Assembly (NCBI GenBank): GCA_003313425.1
Contig: NHZP01000015.1
Span: 558,001 to 622,000, forward strand
Origin: Pseudopyrenochaeta lycopersici
Taxonomy: Eukaryota; Ascomycota; Dothideomycetes; Pleosporales; Pseudopyrenochaetaceae
DNA: 64,000 nucleotides
Direction: 5' to 3'
The notes under the pieces: model-generated
Seen by the model: the letters and a program-made list of their open reading frames with translations, nothing else
The model's database searches: none
Told to the model about the DNA's origin: nothing
Position numbers and translations under genes: made by a program
Shown here: in pieces, positions 45,598 through 55,561 of the stretch
How positions within the stretch are numbered: position 1 is the stretch's first letter
How the letters are laid out: each line of letters begins with the position of its first letter

Positions 45598-47866
45598 CAC
45601 TGACGCGTGTCTTCTTTGCCTGTAGCTCTGACGCATTTGCTTCAGTCCCGTTTGTCTCTAACGCAGTATTCTTACGTTTTTAACCACGTTTCCCTTTCCC
45701 TTTCTCTTTAGCAGCATCCTTCTCAGCCCGCTTCGCCTAAGCATCTACAAGGTCCTAATAACTTATAACTCTTACTGTTCCTAGCACTTTTAGTTTAGTA
45801 GCTTACTAGACCTTCGCCTTATTATTTATCGCTACTAAGAATTAAATATAATTCTGCTAGAGTATACCCTTAGTAAAAGATATCTAGGCAGCTTTAGTAA
45901 GCTTCTAGATAAGCCTCTATAGGCGCTGTCTAGTTATCTTATGCTAAGAGCAGATTATATTTTACTAGATAATTAGATTTTGTAGTAATATTATAATATA
46001 AGACCTTCTGCTGTTACTAGCGTATTTAGCGACTGCACTACGTCTTGCAGTAGACTAGTCTCTACTGGACAATAAGGCCCTACTGTTACCCTGTTAGCTT
46101 TTAGAGTAATTAGCTTAGGTAGAGGCTTTAGTATAGTCTTAAGCACTTAATCTAGGTTAAATAGAAATAATCTGTATGTAGTAAAGCTAGCCTTAATATT
46201 CTGTAGTGTAAAGGCTTTACTCCTCGCAGGGCTATATAGATAAGTGAAATACTCCTTCCCTACTGTATTAATACCGCCTTGCTCTAGTTGTTTAACTTAC
46301 TTATAATAGGCTGTCTTTAGAGGGGAGAATGTAGAGACGTTACACGGCTGCAACTTGTGGGAGGTGTAAGAGAGAAGTTAACATAATATAATATTGTTTA
46401 AGAGACAGAACTCTAGGATTTTAAGGGTTTCGTGCGTGCTAAAACTATTATAAATTAGTACTTAAGGTTTAAGTGCTCTAGAGTTATGCTAAGCTCGTTC
46501 CTTAGTTTTAGAGTTAAAAATGCGCTTTAGCTACTGTAGGCTAAGGTAAGAGTCTATATATCTAGACTTAGACAGCGCATACTACTATCTAGGGGTAGGA
46601 AAGGTAGTCTAGTTACTCTAATAAGTTGCAGCTGGCTAGATAACTATAGGGTTCAGATACCTACTATCAGCGCTAACGCATTCGACAGCAGTTACGACTT
46701 TACGCTTAACACGCGCTCCTCTATAGGTTCGCATATTATTCTTACTTAGAAGGACCTTTACAGAGCCTAGTATAGATAATATTACCCTAGTCTTATCTAT
46801 ATTATAGATATTCTCTGCTAGGATAGCTAGATTACGTAGTACCCTTTTAACAACGTTAAACTACTGTGTTACTTTATTATAGATGTTCTTCTCGTGACAA
46901 TTCTAGTCTAGCGCCTTAACTATCCTCGCTCGAACCTCTAGATATTAATCTTAGAACGCCTTCGCCTAGTTCTTGCCTGAAGGCTTAGACAGTCTACTTA
47001 ATTCTATTTAGTACTAGGTAAGGCAGAAGGCTAATAAGAGTAGAAACTTTATTTAAACGGGTTATCTAAGATTAGCTAACTGTAGGATAAATTTAGTAAG
47101 GGCATCTTCTTTATAAATAGTAAGATATTACTAGCTTTAGGCCTTCTCCTTAACTAAGCGTTAACTATATGCACAACAGTAGAAGGTAGACTTTAAGACT
47201 TTACTGTAGTCTACTAGCACTTAATATAAGTGTAGTATACTAGCTAGAACCCCTTATAATAATACTTAACTAGCCTTATCTATACTAGTTAGCTATAGTA
47301 GTAGTGTTAAGGGATTTTAAGGTATAGCTAATAAATACTGCTAGGCGCTAAAAGACACTGTAGATATAATACTACTAGGCATGTAATATATTATTCTAAA
47401 AAAGGAACTATACGCTATAGCTAAAATAAAGGCAGGATAGCTTAAAATAAATAGTACTATTTAATACAGCGCATATATAAGCAGGCTAGATACGCGCTAA
47501 CCTAAAGAAAGATCTACTAAAACATACTAGATTTTAAGGGTCTATCTACTAACAGCGAAACTCTTAGAATATATCTTTACTACCTTAAATTAAAATCTAA
47601 TACCTAGAATATTTTCTTTTAAGACTAAGCTTTCTACTTAGACCTCTAAAGTTAAGGAAGGTTTTATATGTTATAATATAATAGGGGTAAAACGTTAATA
47701 AGGCGATTAACGGCTTAGATGAAAAGGTAAATATTATAGCGACTATGATAAGAAATCTTATTAGGGGCTTGTATCTTAGAGACTAATTGCTATATTATAT
47801 GCGCACACCACTCCGACCTCTGTATTCCTTAAGGTGGGAAATCTAAGATGGTTAGAAGTCAAATTC
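45598..47866 (-). pseudogene. Fot1/pogo DDE transposase of the cargo transposon, RIP-inactivated
   Basis: Transposase of the Tc1/mariner superfamily, Fot1/pogo branch. Reading the minus strand through stops gives IYNIDKTRVILSILGSVKVL near 46800 (first catalytic Asp region, DETG ancestral), then RKVVTAVECVSADSRYLNPI. Further on come SFSTHETLKILEFCLLNNI and SYTSHKLQPCNVSTFSPLKT near 46370, with Asp-to-Asn at the third catalytic site. The basic C-terminus EKDAAKEKGKGKRG near 45700 continues through the gypsy target site to a stop at 38611. The N-terminal DNA-binding part, toward 47800, is too mutated to read. Same family as the relic at 53409. Confidence 0.8.
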
Positions 47867-47907
47867 GTCCCGTAACGCCGTGCGTCCCACGACTCCGGGA
47901 TTGACCT
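47867..47907 (-). repeat. Right terminal inverted repeat of the DNA transposon
   Basis: Reverse complement starts AGGTCAATCCCGGAGTCG and pairs with 21987-22027. It is followed by TA and the right half of repeat E. Confidence 0.88.
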
Positions 47908-48062
47908 TAACTCAGCTATGGGAGAGAATAATACTTGTCGTCCCCGCTCCGCGCAGTTGGCGCAGGTTTTGAGCAGGTCCTTCGCGTTGCGCGCTAGCCC
48001 TCAAAAGGCCTAGCGCAATGATACTGCAACACCAAGATTCAGATTCACGATACTTCGTTACA
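47908..48062 (+). repeat. MITE-like repeat E, copy 1, right part
   Basis: Starts at TA-ACTCAGC and ends CGTTACA. It matches the reverse complement of 54966-55120 over its whole length with scattered substitutions. Together with 21910-21986 it restores a 230-bp repeat with TGTAACG/CGTTACA ends. Confidence 0.85.
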
Positions 48063-48183
48063 GCTTTTATGTCCCTCGCGACAGCTATCATGTGATGATT
48101 GATTCCTGAGCCAATGAGCTTCCACCAGGTGGATCTGGGCTTGTGTTAACGGTTCGCATGTAAAGTACGTTAATGTTAGGCTA

Positions 48184-48236
48184 GTGAGATTTGTTCCCCC
48201 CCTTTGAGATTTGTCCCCCCTTTGAGATTTGTCCCC
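48184..48236 (+). repeat. Three tandem units of about 20 bp
   Basis: TGAGATTTGT followed by a run of C and TTT, repeated three times without a break. No associated gene; function unknown. Confidence 0.8.
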
Positions 48237-48419
48237 CGCGCTAGTGCTAGCGGAAATTATTCACTCAACCTAGCCTAGCGCGTAACCTATGAACGCGACA
48301 CCGTCGGCACGAAAACAGCGCGTCTTCGTAGCACGCAGGATCATGCACAGGCGACTGTGGTATTGAGGTTACGGTCGTCCATATCTCAGTATGGAAGATA
48401 TTGCACCTCCTCCAGATCT

Positions 48420-48705
48420 CATTTACGACTCCTATGAAGAAGCATATGAAGCCCTCAAGACACATGGCAAATTTCGGGGTAGCTCTGAAAACCGTATCCC
48501 ATGACACATGGCTTCGAGATTTAACTCTGTCGTTTGGAGAGGCGGCGACGTGCCCCAGCAATGGCTCAGTGCTAAATACTCAGCTTCTTCTCTGTCGTTG
48601 GGGATGTGAAGGCGCGGTGAGATAGTCAAAGAGCCAACGTCCAGTAATCTGGTTGGAAGACGAGGCTTATGCTTAGAGGCGCAGGTGGTGTGGGTGGATA
48701 CACAA
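48420..48705 (-). pseudogene. HET-domain pseudogene, N-terminal fragment
   Basis: Minus strand: LPTRLLDVG near 48650, then EYLALSHCWGTSPPLQ near 48565, followed by LEAMCHGIRFSELPRNL. This is the start of the ALSHCWG subclass of HET proteins. A stop ends the frame at 48432. The next HET motifs (the region around WIDSLCIIQ) are absent. The remaining sequence down to 48265 is only weakly suggestive. Broken, with most of the gene missing. Confidence 0.75.
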
Positions 48706-49564
48706 TTTTCTAACTAGCTGCTGGCGGGGTTAAAGCAGTCTTCTGAAAGACCAGAACTCTTGATATCCCTCGCCTCCGCCACGGCGGGGAAATCTGGATG
48801 TGAATCTGAAATACTGTTAAACTTGAAAGCACTGCAATTCACGAGGGCATACACTCACTTCCGCGAGAGTAGAGCTCGTAGAACTCGCCCCCCTTACTTT
48901 CAGGAGCTAAGAAATAAAACATGGAACCCTTAGCCTCAGGGCCTGCGAAAATAATGCGCTTAGTCTCGGAGACATGCGCTATAAAGAAACTGGTCGGTTC
49001 TGTAATGACAGATGAGACAGCTGTCATTAATACAGAGCACACTGGGCATCCATTTTCAGCGGCTTGGGTTCATGAAAATTGTCCTGGTTGGCTTCAACTA
49101 AGCGAGCCCCACCTTTCACCTTAGCTCACCGCGTCATAATATTTTTCTGGGGCCAAAATTCGTATGACCCAAAAGAAAAAGAAACAAACCTTGAACTCAA
49201 AGTTGAAGAGTTTATCAACACAAAAGTGAATTCTACGGAGCTTTATTGACTCTTAACAATGTGCCGTCACAACATGGCACGTTCGATCATTTTCATTCAT
49301 ATCGAGATCGGTGTGGAGCGACCGCGCCTGCGATCTACGCACACAGGACATTGTTGATTGGATTCGGCTTGGAGTTCGATTGCTCAACATGTTTTTTAAG
49401 GTTTCTTTGCCATCGTCTGCTGCGGGGCGCCAAAAGCGGCCCGGGCATTGTGTTACCGTCAGCTCGACCTTCTTGAACATATATACACCGCCATGTCAGA
49501 TCCACGAGTATGTATTACTCGACGAATACCACCTTCAGGTCTTTTGTTGCATTAGTATCCTACA
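48706..49564. promoter_or_regulatory. Upstream region of the copper amine oxidase gene
   Basis: No gene supported. Must include the amine oxidase promoter. No named element recognised. Confidence 0.4.
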
Positions 49565-51904
49565 ATGAGATGGGGTCTGTACGTTGGGGTGGGGTTCGCA
49601 GCTCTCTTTTCATGCGTTCATACCCAGGATGAGCGATGCGCAAACGAACAGCGAGTTTTCAGCTCATCGCGCGTGAACCCTTGGCGATCTCTGTCCGAGG
49701 AAGAGTCTAGAGGCATAAATACTCTTCTTCAGCAGAGACTGAATTTGACTGGCAACCATGGCAGCAGGTAATTCTCCACCAAACTATCAATTCTGCAATT
49801 TAAGCTCACGATTGACTCGATAGTCGCGACAGCTACGTGTGAGTAAGATGCTACCAAACTGGACTAATATATGTTGATCAATGTGTAGCTATCAATTAAA
49901 CGTATTGCATCTGAACAAAACCGAAATTCTTCCTTATCTGGATCAAGATGCAAAAGAACCTGCAAGATACGCAAGAGCCACAGTCCAATTTGGACACGAA
50001 GATTTGTACTGGCAGGAGTATATTGTCGGACCTTTACCTGCGACAAATATTACAACAGTCGAGCCTCTGACATATCTATTCCATAATGCCCAGCCTGGGA
50101 AAACCAAAGTTCATCCAGTTTACTCAACTGAGGATATTGTTCAATTTCAGTACATGTTTAGTGCCGAAGTCGAAGATATCACGAAAGAACTTTGGAATAG
50201 TGTACGTATGCGCATCTTGTATAGTTTATCCGCTAATGCTATCAGACGATCGCCGAGGGAGGTGTGGGGTTACGTTTATCTACTCCTTTCTGGGAAGAAG
50301 ACGGCCGAACTGTTTCCTGGGTTGCTTTCATAAGAATACCCAAGTCCGGCATCAGCAGTGTGACACTTCTCCCACTGGGACTCTATGTACGCATGGACCT
50401 TACCAGCCGCAACTGGACCGATTGGAAAGCTACAGGCTGGTACTCGCATGGGAAATATTACGAGAGCACTGAAGAGTTACGTGATGCAATCTTCTCGCCC
50501 GATTTTGAGAAGTTATCTCCCAATGTAGAGGGAAATTGGACATCAACCGACCGGCAAGGACATCAATTACCACTCGATAATCTTCCCCCTCCAGTTTCTG
50601 TATCACAAGGAAGTCGGAGATTTGAAGTCGATACGAAGGAGAATTACTTCTCTTGGATGGACTTCTCCTTTTACACATCCGTGTCGCCAAGCATTGGGCT
50701 CTCGCTCCACGACGTCAAGTACAAAGGGAATCGCCTCATATATGAGCTTGCTCTACAGGAGGCACTTACAGCGTACTCTGGCTCGGATCCATTCGCATCC
50801 GAGACAACTCTTTGGGACACCGTGGCAGGCCTGGGCTCTGGCCTGGTTCCACTCGTCAAAGGCTATGATTGCCCTTCGTATGCCACGTATCTGAATGCTA
50901 CATTTTCCGATGGCAATATTACAAGGACCCAGACAGACGCAATCTGCATATTTGAATACGATGCCGGGTTCCCAATTCGCAGACATTCCTTTCAGCCTAG
51001 TGCACCATACACGAGCGTTGCGAAGAACATTATATTCACTGTGCGCACCATCTCTACAGTCGGAAATTACGATTTTCTTATTGATTACAATTTCTTCTAC
51101 GATGGCGCGATCGAGGTTTCGGTACGAGCCTCCGGATACATATCCGCTACGTACTGGGAAGGCAACTCTGACTACGGTTTTCATATCCATGATTATTTGT
51201 CCGGGTCACTGCATGATCATGTTCTGACATTCAAGGCAGATCTTGATGTGCTGGGGAGAAAGAACACTGTACAAAGCGTTGAATTTGTACCAACAAGTAC
51301 CGAGTATCCTTGGTCTCAAGGACGAGTGCATAACACCTTCAAAGTCCAACGAAGCTTCATGAAGAGCGAGTCCAGCATTGATTGGGCTGCGAATGATGCA
51401 GCAATTTACGCCATCGTTAATAAAGACTCTCCGAATCGCTTTGGAGAGTACCCGGGATATCGGATCAAGCGCAGTGCCGGCACCTCCCATCTCACAAGCC
51501 TAAACTCTAGTAATGCTCTCAAAGCCGCAGCCTTTGCTTCTCATGACCTTTATTTCACGAAGCACAAAGACACTGAGCCGCGCGCTGCAGACCCATACAA
51601 CCAATTTGCGCCAGAGGATCCGCTTGTGGATTTCTCCAGATTCCTTGATGGCGACTCGATTGAGCAGGAAGATATAGTGGTGTGGGTGAATTTGGGCATG
51701 CACCATTTGCCGCACACGGGAGATTTGCCAAACACGATGTTTACGGCTGCGCACTCGGCAATCAGATTTGAGCCGCTAAACTATCTTGATGCTGACCCGT
51801 CGGTGGCGAGTAATCAGCAGGTCAGAGTTCAGTATGGAGAGAACGGAACTGTGGAGAATGTGGAGGAGTTTGAGAAACTGAGAAGCAATAGTACATGCGC
51901 TTGA
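49565..51904 (+). CDS. Copper amine oxidase, secreted
   Basis: Oxidises primary amines to aldehydes with release of NH3 and H2O2, using copper and a topaquinone made from an own tyrosine. Exons 49565-49767, 49824-49838 (15 bases), 49889-50201 and 50246-51904 give 729 residues, normal length. Residues 1-20 (MRWGLYVGVGFAALFSCVHT) form a signal peptide, and many NxT/S sites fit secretion. The catalytic base is D368 (LWDTVAGLGS). The topaquinone tyrosine is Y452 in GNYDF; most relatives have NYDY or NYEY, so the second Tyr is Phe here. Copper ligands H500 and H502 are in LHDH, with the third in MHHLPHTGDLPNT near residue 665. No lesions. It stands alone between HET relics and transposon remains. 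A role in using amines as nitrogen source is likely but inferred. Confidence 0.92.
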
Positions 51905-52158
51905 TATTGGTCTGCTGGTGATCCAGAAACGCAACGAAGGTGGGAGAGATCGGACCCAAAGTTTCTATATCCTGAACACGGTCCATCAGCAAGGATTCAG
52001 CAAAGCATAGTTCCATGCCCTTCCTCTGCTGGAGAATAGCTTCGGCCAATATATCTGAGGATAAAGACATCTTACTTGATGCGAGGCTTTTCCCCTAGTC
52101 TGCGGGCTTCCACCGAACGTTCTCGATATGTCTTTAACTCAAACGAGGACAATGCCTT
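51905..52158. other. Short 3' intergenic stretch
   Basis: Downstream of the amine oxidase; no gene seen. Confidence 0.4.
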
Positions 52159-53055
52159 CTAGCTTCTCTTCATCATGCCGTCAAAGTATGCATCTCCTAG
52201 AAACACGTATCGATCGAATTTGGCTCCAGCAGCCAAGCTAGGTGTTGGATCACTCTCTACAACAGGGCGTATTACGTAAAGGTACTGTTCCGCCAGGCAT
52301 GATGACCACAAGGTTGCCCTTTTCCAATCGGCATAATCATAGTAGTATAACGACTCTGAAATACTGTCCACGATGATACATCTCGTTCTGGCCATTCCTG
52401 GGGCAAATAGTTCAAGCTCTGCATGGCTGTTCCTACAAGCATAGTAATTCTTTGACCGCAGAATTTCGGACCGCGTTTGAATTGGGTTTAGCCACAGCTT
52501 GGGTAAAATACACTTCCAATCAGGAATGAACGAGGGAACGCGCAAGGATGGGTAACTTCGACCTAAATTATAGCTCAGAATGTCAAGAGATCGGGAGTTC
52601 TGAATTGAATCTGTGGCAACTCTCAGATATACCTCTTCCAAAGTACTCCTGTAATCCGGGTTGATATTTGATTTGGAGACGTCAGTTGCCAATCCTAATA
52701 CACCAAAAATCTTGTCTCGTGGATCGTAGGACTCATGGTCTCTGAACATTGTCGCTACATGCAGTAAATCGAATGCATGTCTATTCTTACGTAGATGCCT
52801 CAGATTACTGAAGTTCCCGAGACTGCACCAAACGTTGGTGTCAAGAGATGGCCAAGTTCCTACTAATTTTGATGTTGATTGGCAACACTTTCCCATGTGG
52901 TTGGTAAAATTGAGGACGCACGCGTCCAGAACGCTGCCATGAGAGAGATATCGTCCACACTGGAAAATTACTCGCTGCGCAAGCGCGTACTCTTGGACGA
53001 CCCATGTGCGTGAAAACCAGGGAAGCGAGGATGACTGCCCATTCGCTCCTCGGTT
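52159..53055 (-). pseudogene. HET-domain pseudogene, 5'-truncated
   Basis: One continuous minus-strand frame of about 298 codons with the second half of a HET protein: LPWFSRTWVVQEYALAQRV near 53020, DPRDKIFGVLGLATD near 52710, INPDYRSTLEEVYLRVATDS near 52650, LRVPSFIPDWK, and YVFLGDAYFDGMM just before the stop. The N-terminal half, with the ALSYxWG core and the WxDAxCINQ motif, is absent. An in-frame TAG lies just upstream of 53055. The end is also a little short, because the usual tail after GIMDGE is gone. It is not the missing half of the fragment at 48420, which belongs to another HET subclass. Confidence 0.78.
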
Positions 53056-53408
53056 TGCCTGTTGCTAGCAATGCGATTGATACTTTAACCAGTCAAGGGA
53101 GCCGTTCCGGCTCCCCTTTCCCACGCCACAATGCTCCGCGATGAAAACAGAAAAGGAGGGCTCAACACCATGCGCAAAAAGCCATCTAAATGCTTGGGTC
53201 GTCTACTAACCACTTCCGTTGCTAGCCGTCACCGTGAGAATTGCAATGTTAAGGCAGGCGCGTCCTCATTTTAGGAATGTAATATGAAGGAGTAGAGTAG
53301 TCTCCCAAGGTGCACATCTTAAATGCTATATAACTGAGGTCCGAAGTTACGTTATGAAACACGAACATACTAAGTTAAGTCTGACATGAATGCCTATTGA
53401 TGATATTT
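53056..53408. other. Spacer, nothing recognised
   Basis: Between the truncated HET relic and the transposase relic. No gene or repeat seen. Confidence 0.4.
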
Positions 53409-54242
53409 CTACTGGCGCTGAGTCTTGCTTGGGCGTCTCTCCTTGTAATCCTTGTGATTCTGCTTAATTTGGTTAAGCAATCCTGCGAGAGCGTCTGATG
53501 ACACAGGCGTCACTGGTGTTTGTAGCATCTCGCCCTGCGTACCTCCACCTTCACAGGGTGTCTGAACAGTCAGCGGAGCATCGGGCTTTGTAATATCACG
53601 AAGGACCTTTGCTGGGTTGAACGGAAACAGACCAGTCTTAGCCTAGCCGGTAAGGATATTCTTCTTAGTCATCGCCTTTTCTCTAGCAGGGCTGTATATA
53701 GTAGTGAAGTGCTCCTTGTTGATATTTGTTAGACCGCCGCGGTACAGTCGTTCCACCTGATCTCGATAAGCCGTCTCTAACGGACTAAAAACTGATACGT
53801 CACAGGGCTGCAGCTTGTGAGAGGTGTGTGAGGGTAGTTGGTATAGAAGGATGTTATTCTTAAAGCAGAACTCAAGTACCTCAAAGGTCTCATGTGTCCT
53901 GAACCCATCGCATATTAGTATCCGTAGCTTCTGGTTAGCGCGAGCTTTTGTCTGAGGGTTAAATACTTGTTTTATCCACTCCAGGCTAACATAAGAGTCG
54001 TTGTAACCTAATTCAGATAAAGCGTAGACCCACCCAGGAGTTAGGTACATCGTCTAGTTACGATGGGTAGAGGCAGGCCAGACGATCATCGGGTTTAGAT
54101 ACTCACCGCTTGCTGAGACGCATTCAATAGCAGTCACTATCGTCCGCTTCACACCAGCACCTCGATAGTCTCTCCGGTCATCCTTACCTACAAGGACTTT
54201 GACAGTGGTAAGCAAAGAAAGCATGATTCCTGTCTCGTCCAT
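53409..54242 (-). pseudogene. Fot1/pogo DDE transposase, C-terminal relic
   Basis: Lightly mutated relative of the transposase at 45598-47866. MDETGIMLSLLTTVKVLVG at the 5' end carries the first Asp. ILICDGFRTHETFEVLEF near 53900 carries the second, and SHKLQPCDVSVFSPL near 53810 the third, so the DDD triad is intact. Two in-frame TAG codons interrupt it, one just before MYLTPGW at 54054 and one before AKTGLFPFN at 53643. Each could come from a TGG by a G-to-A change. The frame then runs to TAG at 53409. The N-terminal DNA-binding half is lost where an AT-only block begins at about 54250. Confidence 0.85.
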
Positions 54243-54750
54243 GTTATATAAGCTATATAGCTATATATCTAATAATAAAATACTTACTAGTATATAAAGT
54301 AAGATATATAAAGTTATCTTATATTTACTTAAATTAGTAGTTTACTTTTACTAAAAGTATTAATTAATAAAGTAATACTATATAAAATTATACTGTATAG
54401 TATATATAAAGCTAATAATAACTTCTTAGTATTAAAAAGAATTTACATAGCTAAAATAAAGTTAATTTATAAAAAATTAAAGTAAAAAAAGCTTAAAGTT
54501 AGTACTAAAAAAAAAGAAGCTTATTATACTATAATATAAAGTACTATATAAATTAAGTATAAAAGTAATAATATAAATATAATTTTCAAGTAAAGTAAAT
54601 AATAGATATTTAGAATTAGCTATAGTAAATTATTTTTATAAAATTATAGTAATATTTATTATATATATAAGCTTTCTAGTTACTAAAAGTTAAAGTACTC
54701 TCTATTTATCTCGCTATATAGTGTGTCTTGCTACGTAGTAAGGGACGTTA
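54243..54750 (-). repeat. AT-rich block containing repeat Y, copy 2
   Basis: About 500 bases of nearly pure A/T with no coding capacity. Bases 54572-54750 are the inverted copy of repeat Y (21393-21828 without the solo LTR). It replaces or interrupts the N-terminal half of the transposase relic. Confidence 0.7.
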
Positions 54751-54965
54751 AAGCTAGTTTTATGAAGACTTCCTTAGTGGCTTCGTTCGGTCTTTCGATC
54801 TATCGTACAAAGATTACAGAATTTATCGGAGTACAGATCGACTATTCTTTCTAGGTAGTCATATGACATCTGTGTCGAAAGCCAAATTAAGATATCACAT
54901 TCGGCTTAGCTACTGATCAATCAAAAATCCTGGTTCAACATATGGAGATGTTCAGGCTTCCACGC
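54751..54965. other. Spacer between repeats
   Basis: No gene seen. Confidence 0.4.
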
Positions 54966-55197
54966 TGTAACGAAGTATCGTGAATCTGAATCTTGGTGTT
55001 GCAGCATGGTTGCGCTAGACCTTTTCGAGGGGCTAGCGCGCACCGTGACGGACCTGCTCAAAACCTGCGCTGGCTGCGCAGAGCGGGGACGACAAGTATT
55101 ATTCTCTCCTATAGCTGAGTGACAGCAATACAGAACCATCCCTTCACTATTATCTGTGGTGTGAAGCAAGTACTATTGCCTGAAACCATACGTTACA
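54966..55197 (-). repeat. MITE-like repeat E, copy 2, unsplit
   Basis: 232 bp from TGTAACG to CGTTACA, inverted relative to copy 1. Where copy 1 has TA and the 26 kb transposon, this copy reads GCTG-TC-ACTCAG (reverse complement) without insertion. Non-coding. Confidence 0.85.
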
Positions 55198-55561
55198 CAC
55201 GCGGTCATTCCGCGACTTTCGAACTCTAATGTATCTCGATTATTTCATATTCACTCATGGTCCAGAAAGTATAGAATCTTTGAAATATGAACATATTGTG
55301 TGAAGAAAGGGAAGAGTTGTTTTTCAACCAGTCGTGATCAAGCAATTATGTTTGCAGCCGATTTAGTGATTGGAAAAGAGTTTTCATAAGCAACCATGGC
55401 ACTACAGGTATGCGCTACCAAACGATAAATTCAATCAAACACAGAGACCAAGATTTCTCAGTTCACTTACTTTAGCAGTATTGGTATTGAATTAAGAGCA
55501 GGCTCGCCATCACTATGTCTTTGTAGGCTCTTCGGTCTCGTCAAGGTAGAATCAACTAACA
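55198..55561. promoter_or_regulatory. Upstream region of the gene at 55562
   Basis: No gene recognised; presumed promoter and leader. Confidence 0.35.

Larger units (their letters stand above)
21987..47907 (-). mobile_element. Fot1/pogo-type DNA transposon with deaminase cargo, invaded by three LTR elements
   Basis: Bounded by 41-bp terminal inverted repeats (21987-22027 and 47867-47907) that differ at four positions, all transitions. TA sits on each side (21985-21986, 47908-47909), the duplication expected for Tc1/mariner/Fot1 elements. The outer flanks are the two halves of repeat E, which exists unsplit at 54966-55197, giving an independent empty-site control. Subtracting the retroelements leaves 21987-22467, 35983-38663 and 45598-47907, about 5.5 kb. 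On the minus strand this holds, from the right end inward, the transposase relic, the OTT_1508-like deaminase gene, and a 155-codon ORF. Fot1-type elements are usually about 2 kb, so roughly 3 kb is cargo. The transposase is dead, so the element cannot move by itself. Confidence 0.8.

Noticed and set aside
48420..53055. Idea that the two HET fragments are one gene split by the amine oxidase
   Set aside because: They belong to different HET subclasses (ALSHCWG type versus the WVVQE/DPRDKIFGVLG type), and no matching breakpoints were found.
48063..54965. Idea that 48-55 kb is itself a composite transposon bounded by the inverted E repeats
   Set aside because: The left E copy is half of a repeat already split by the 26 kb transposon, and the repeats are MITE-like with their own ends; the inverted arrangement is better explained by two independent MITE insertions.
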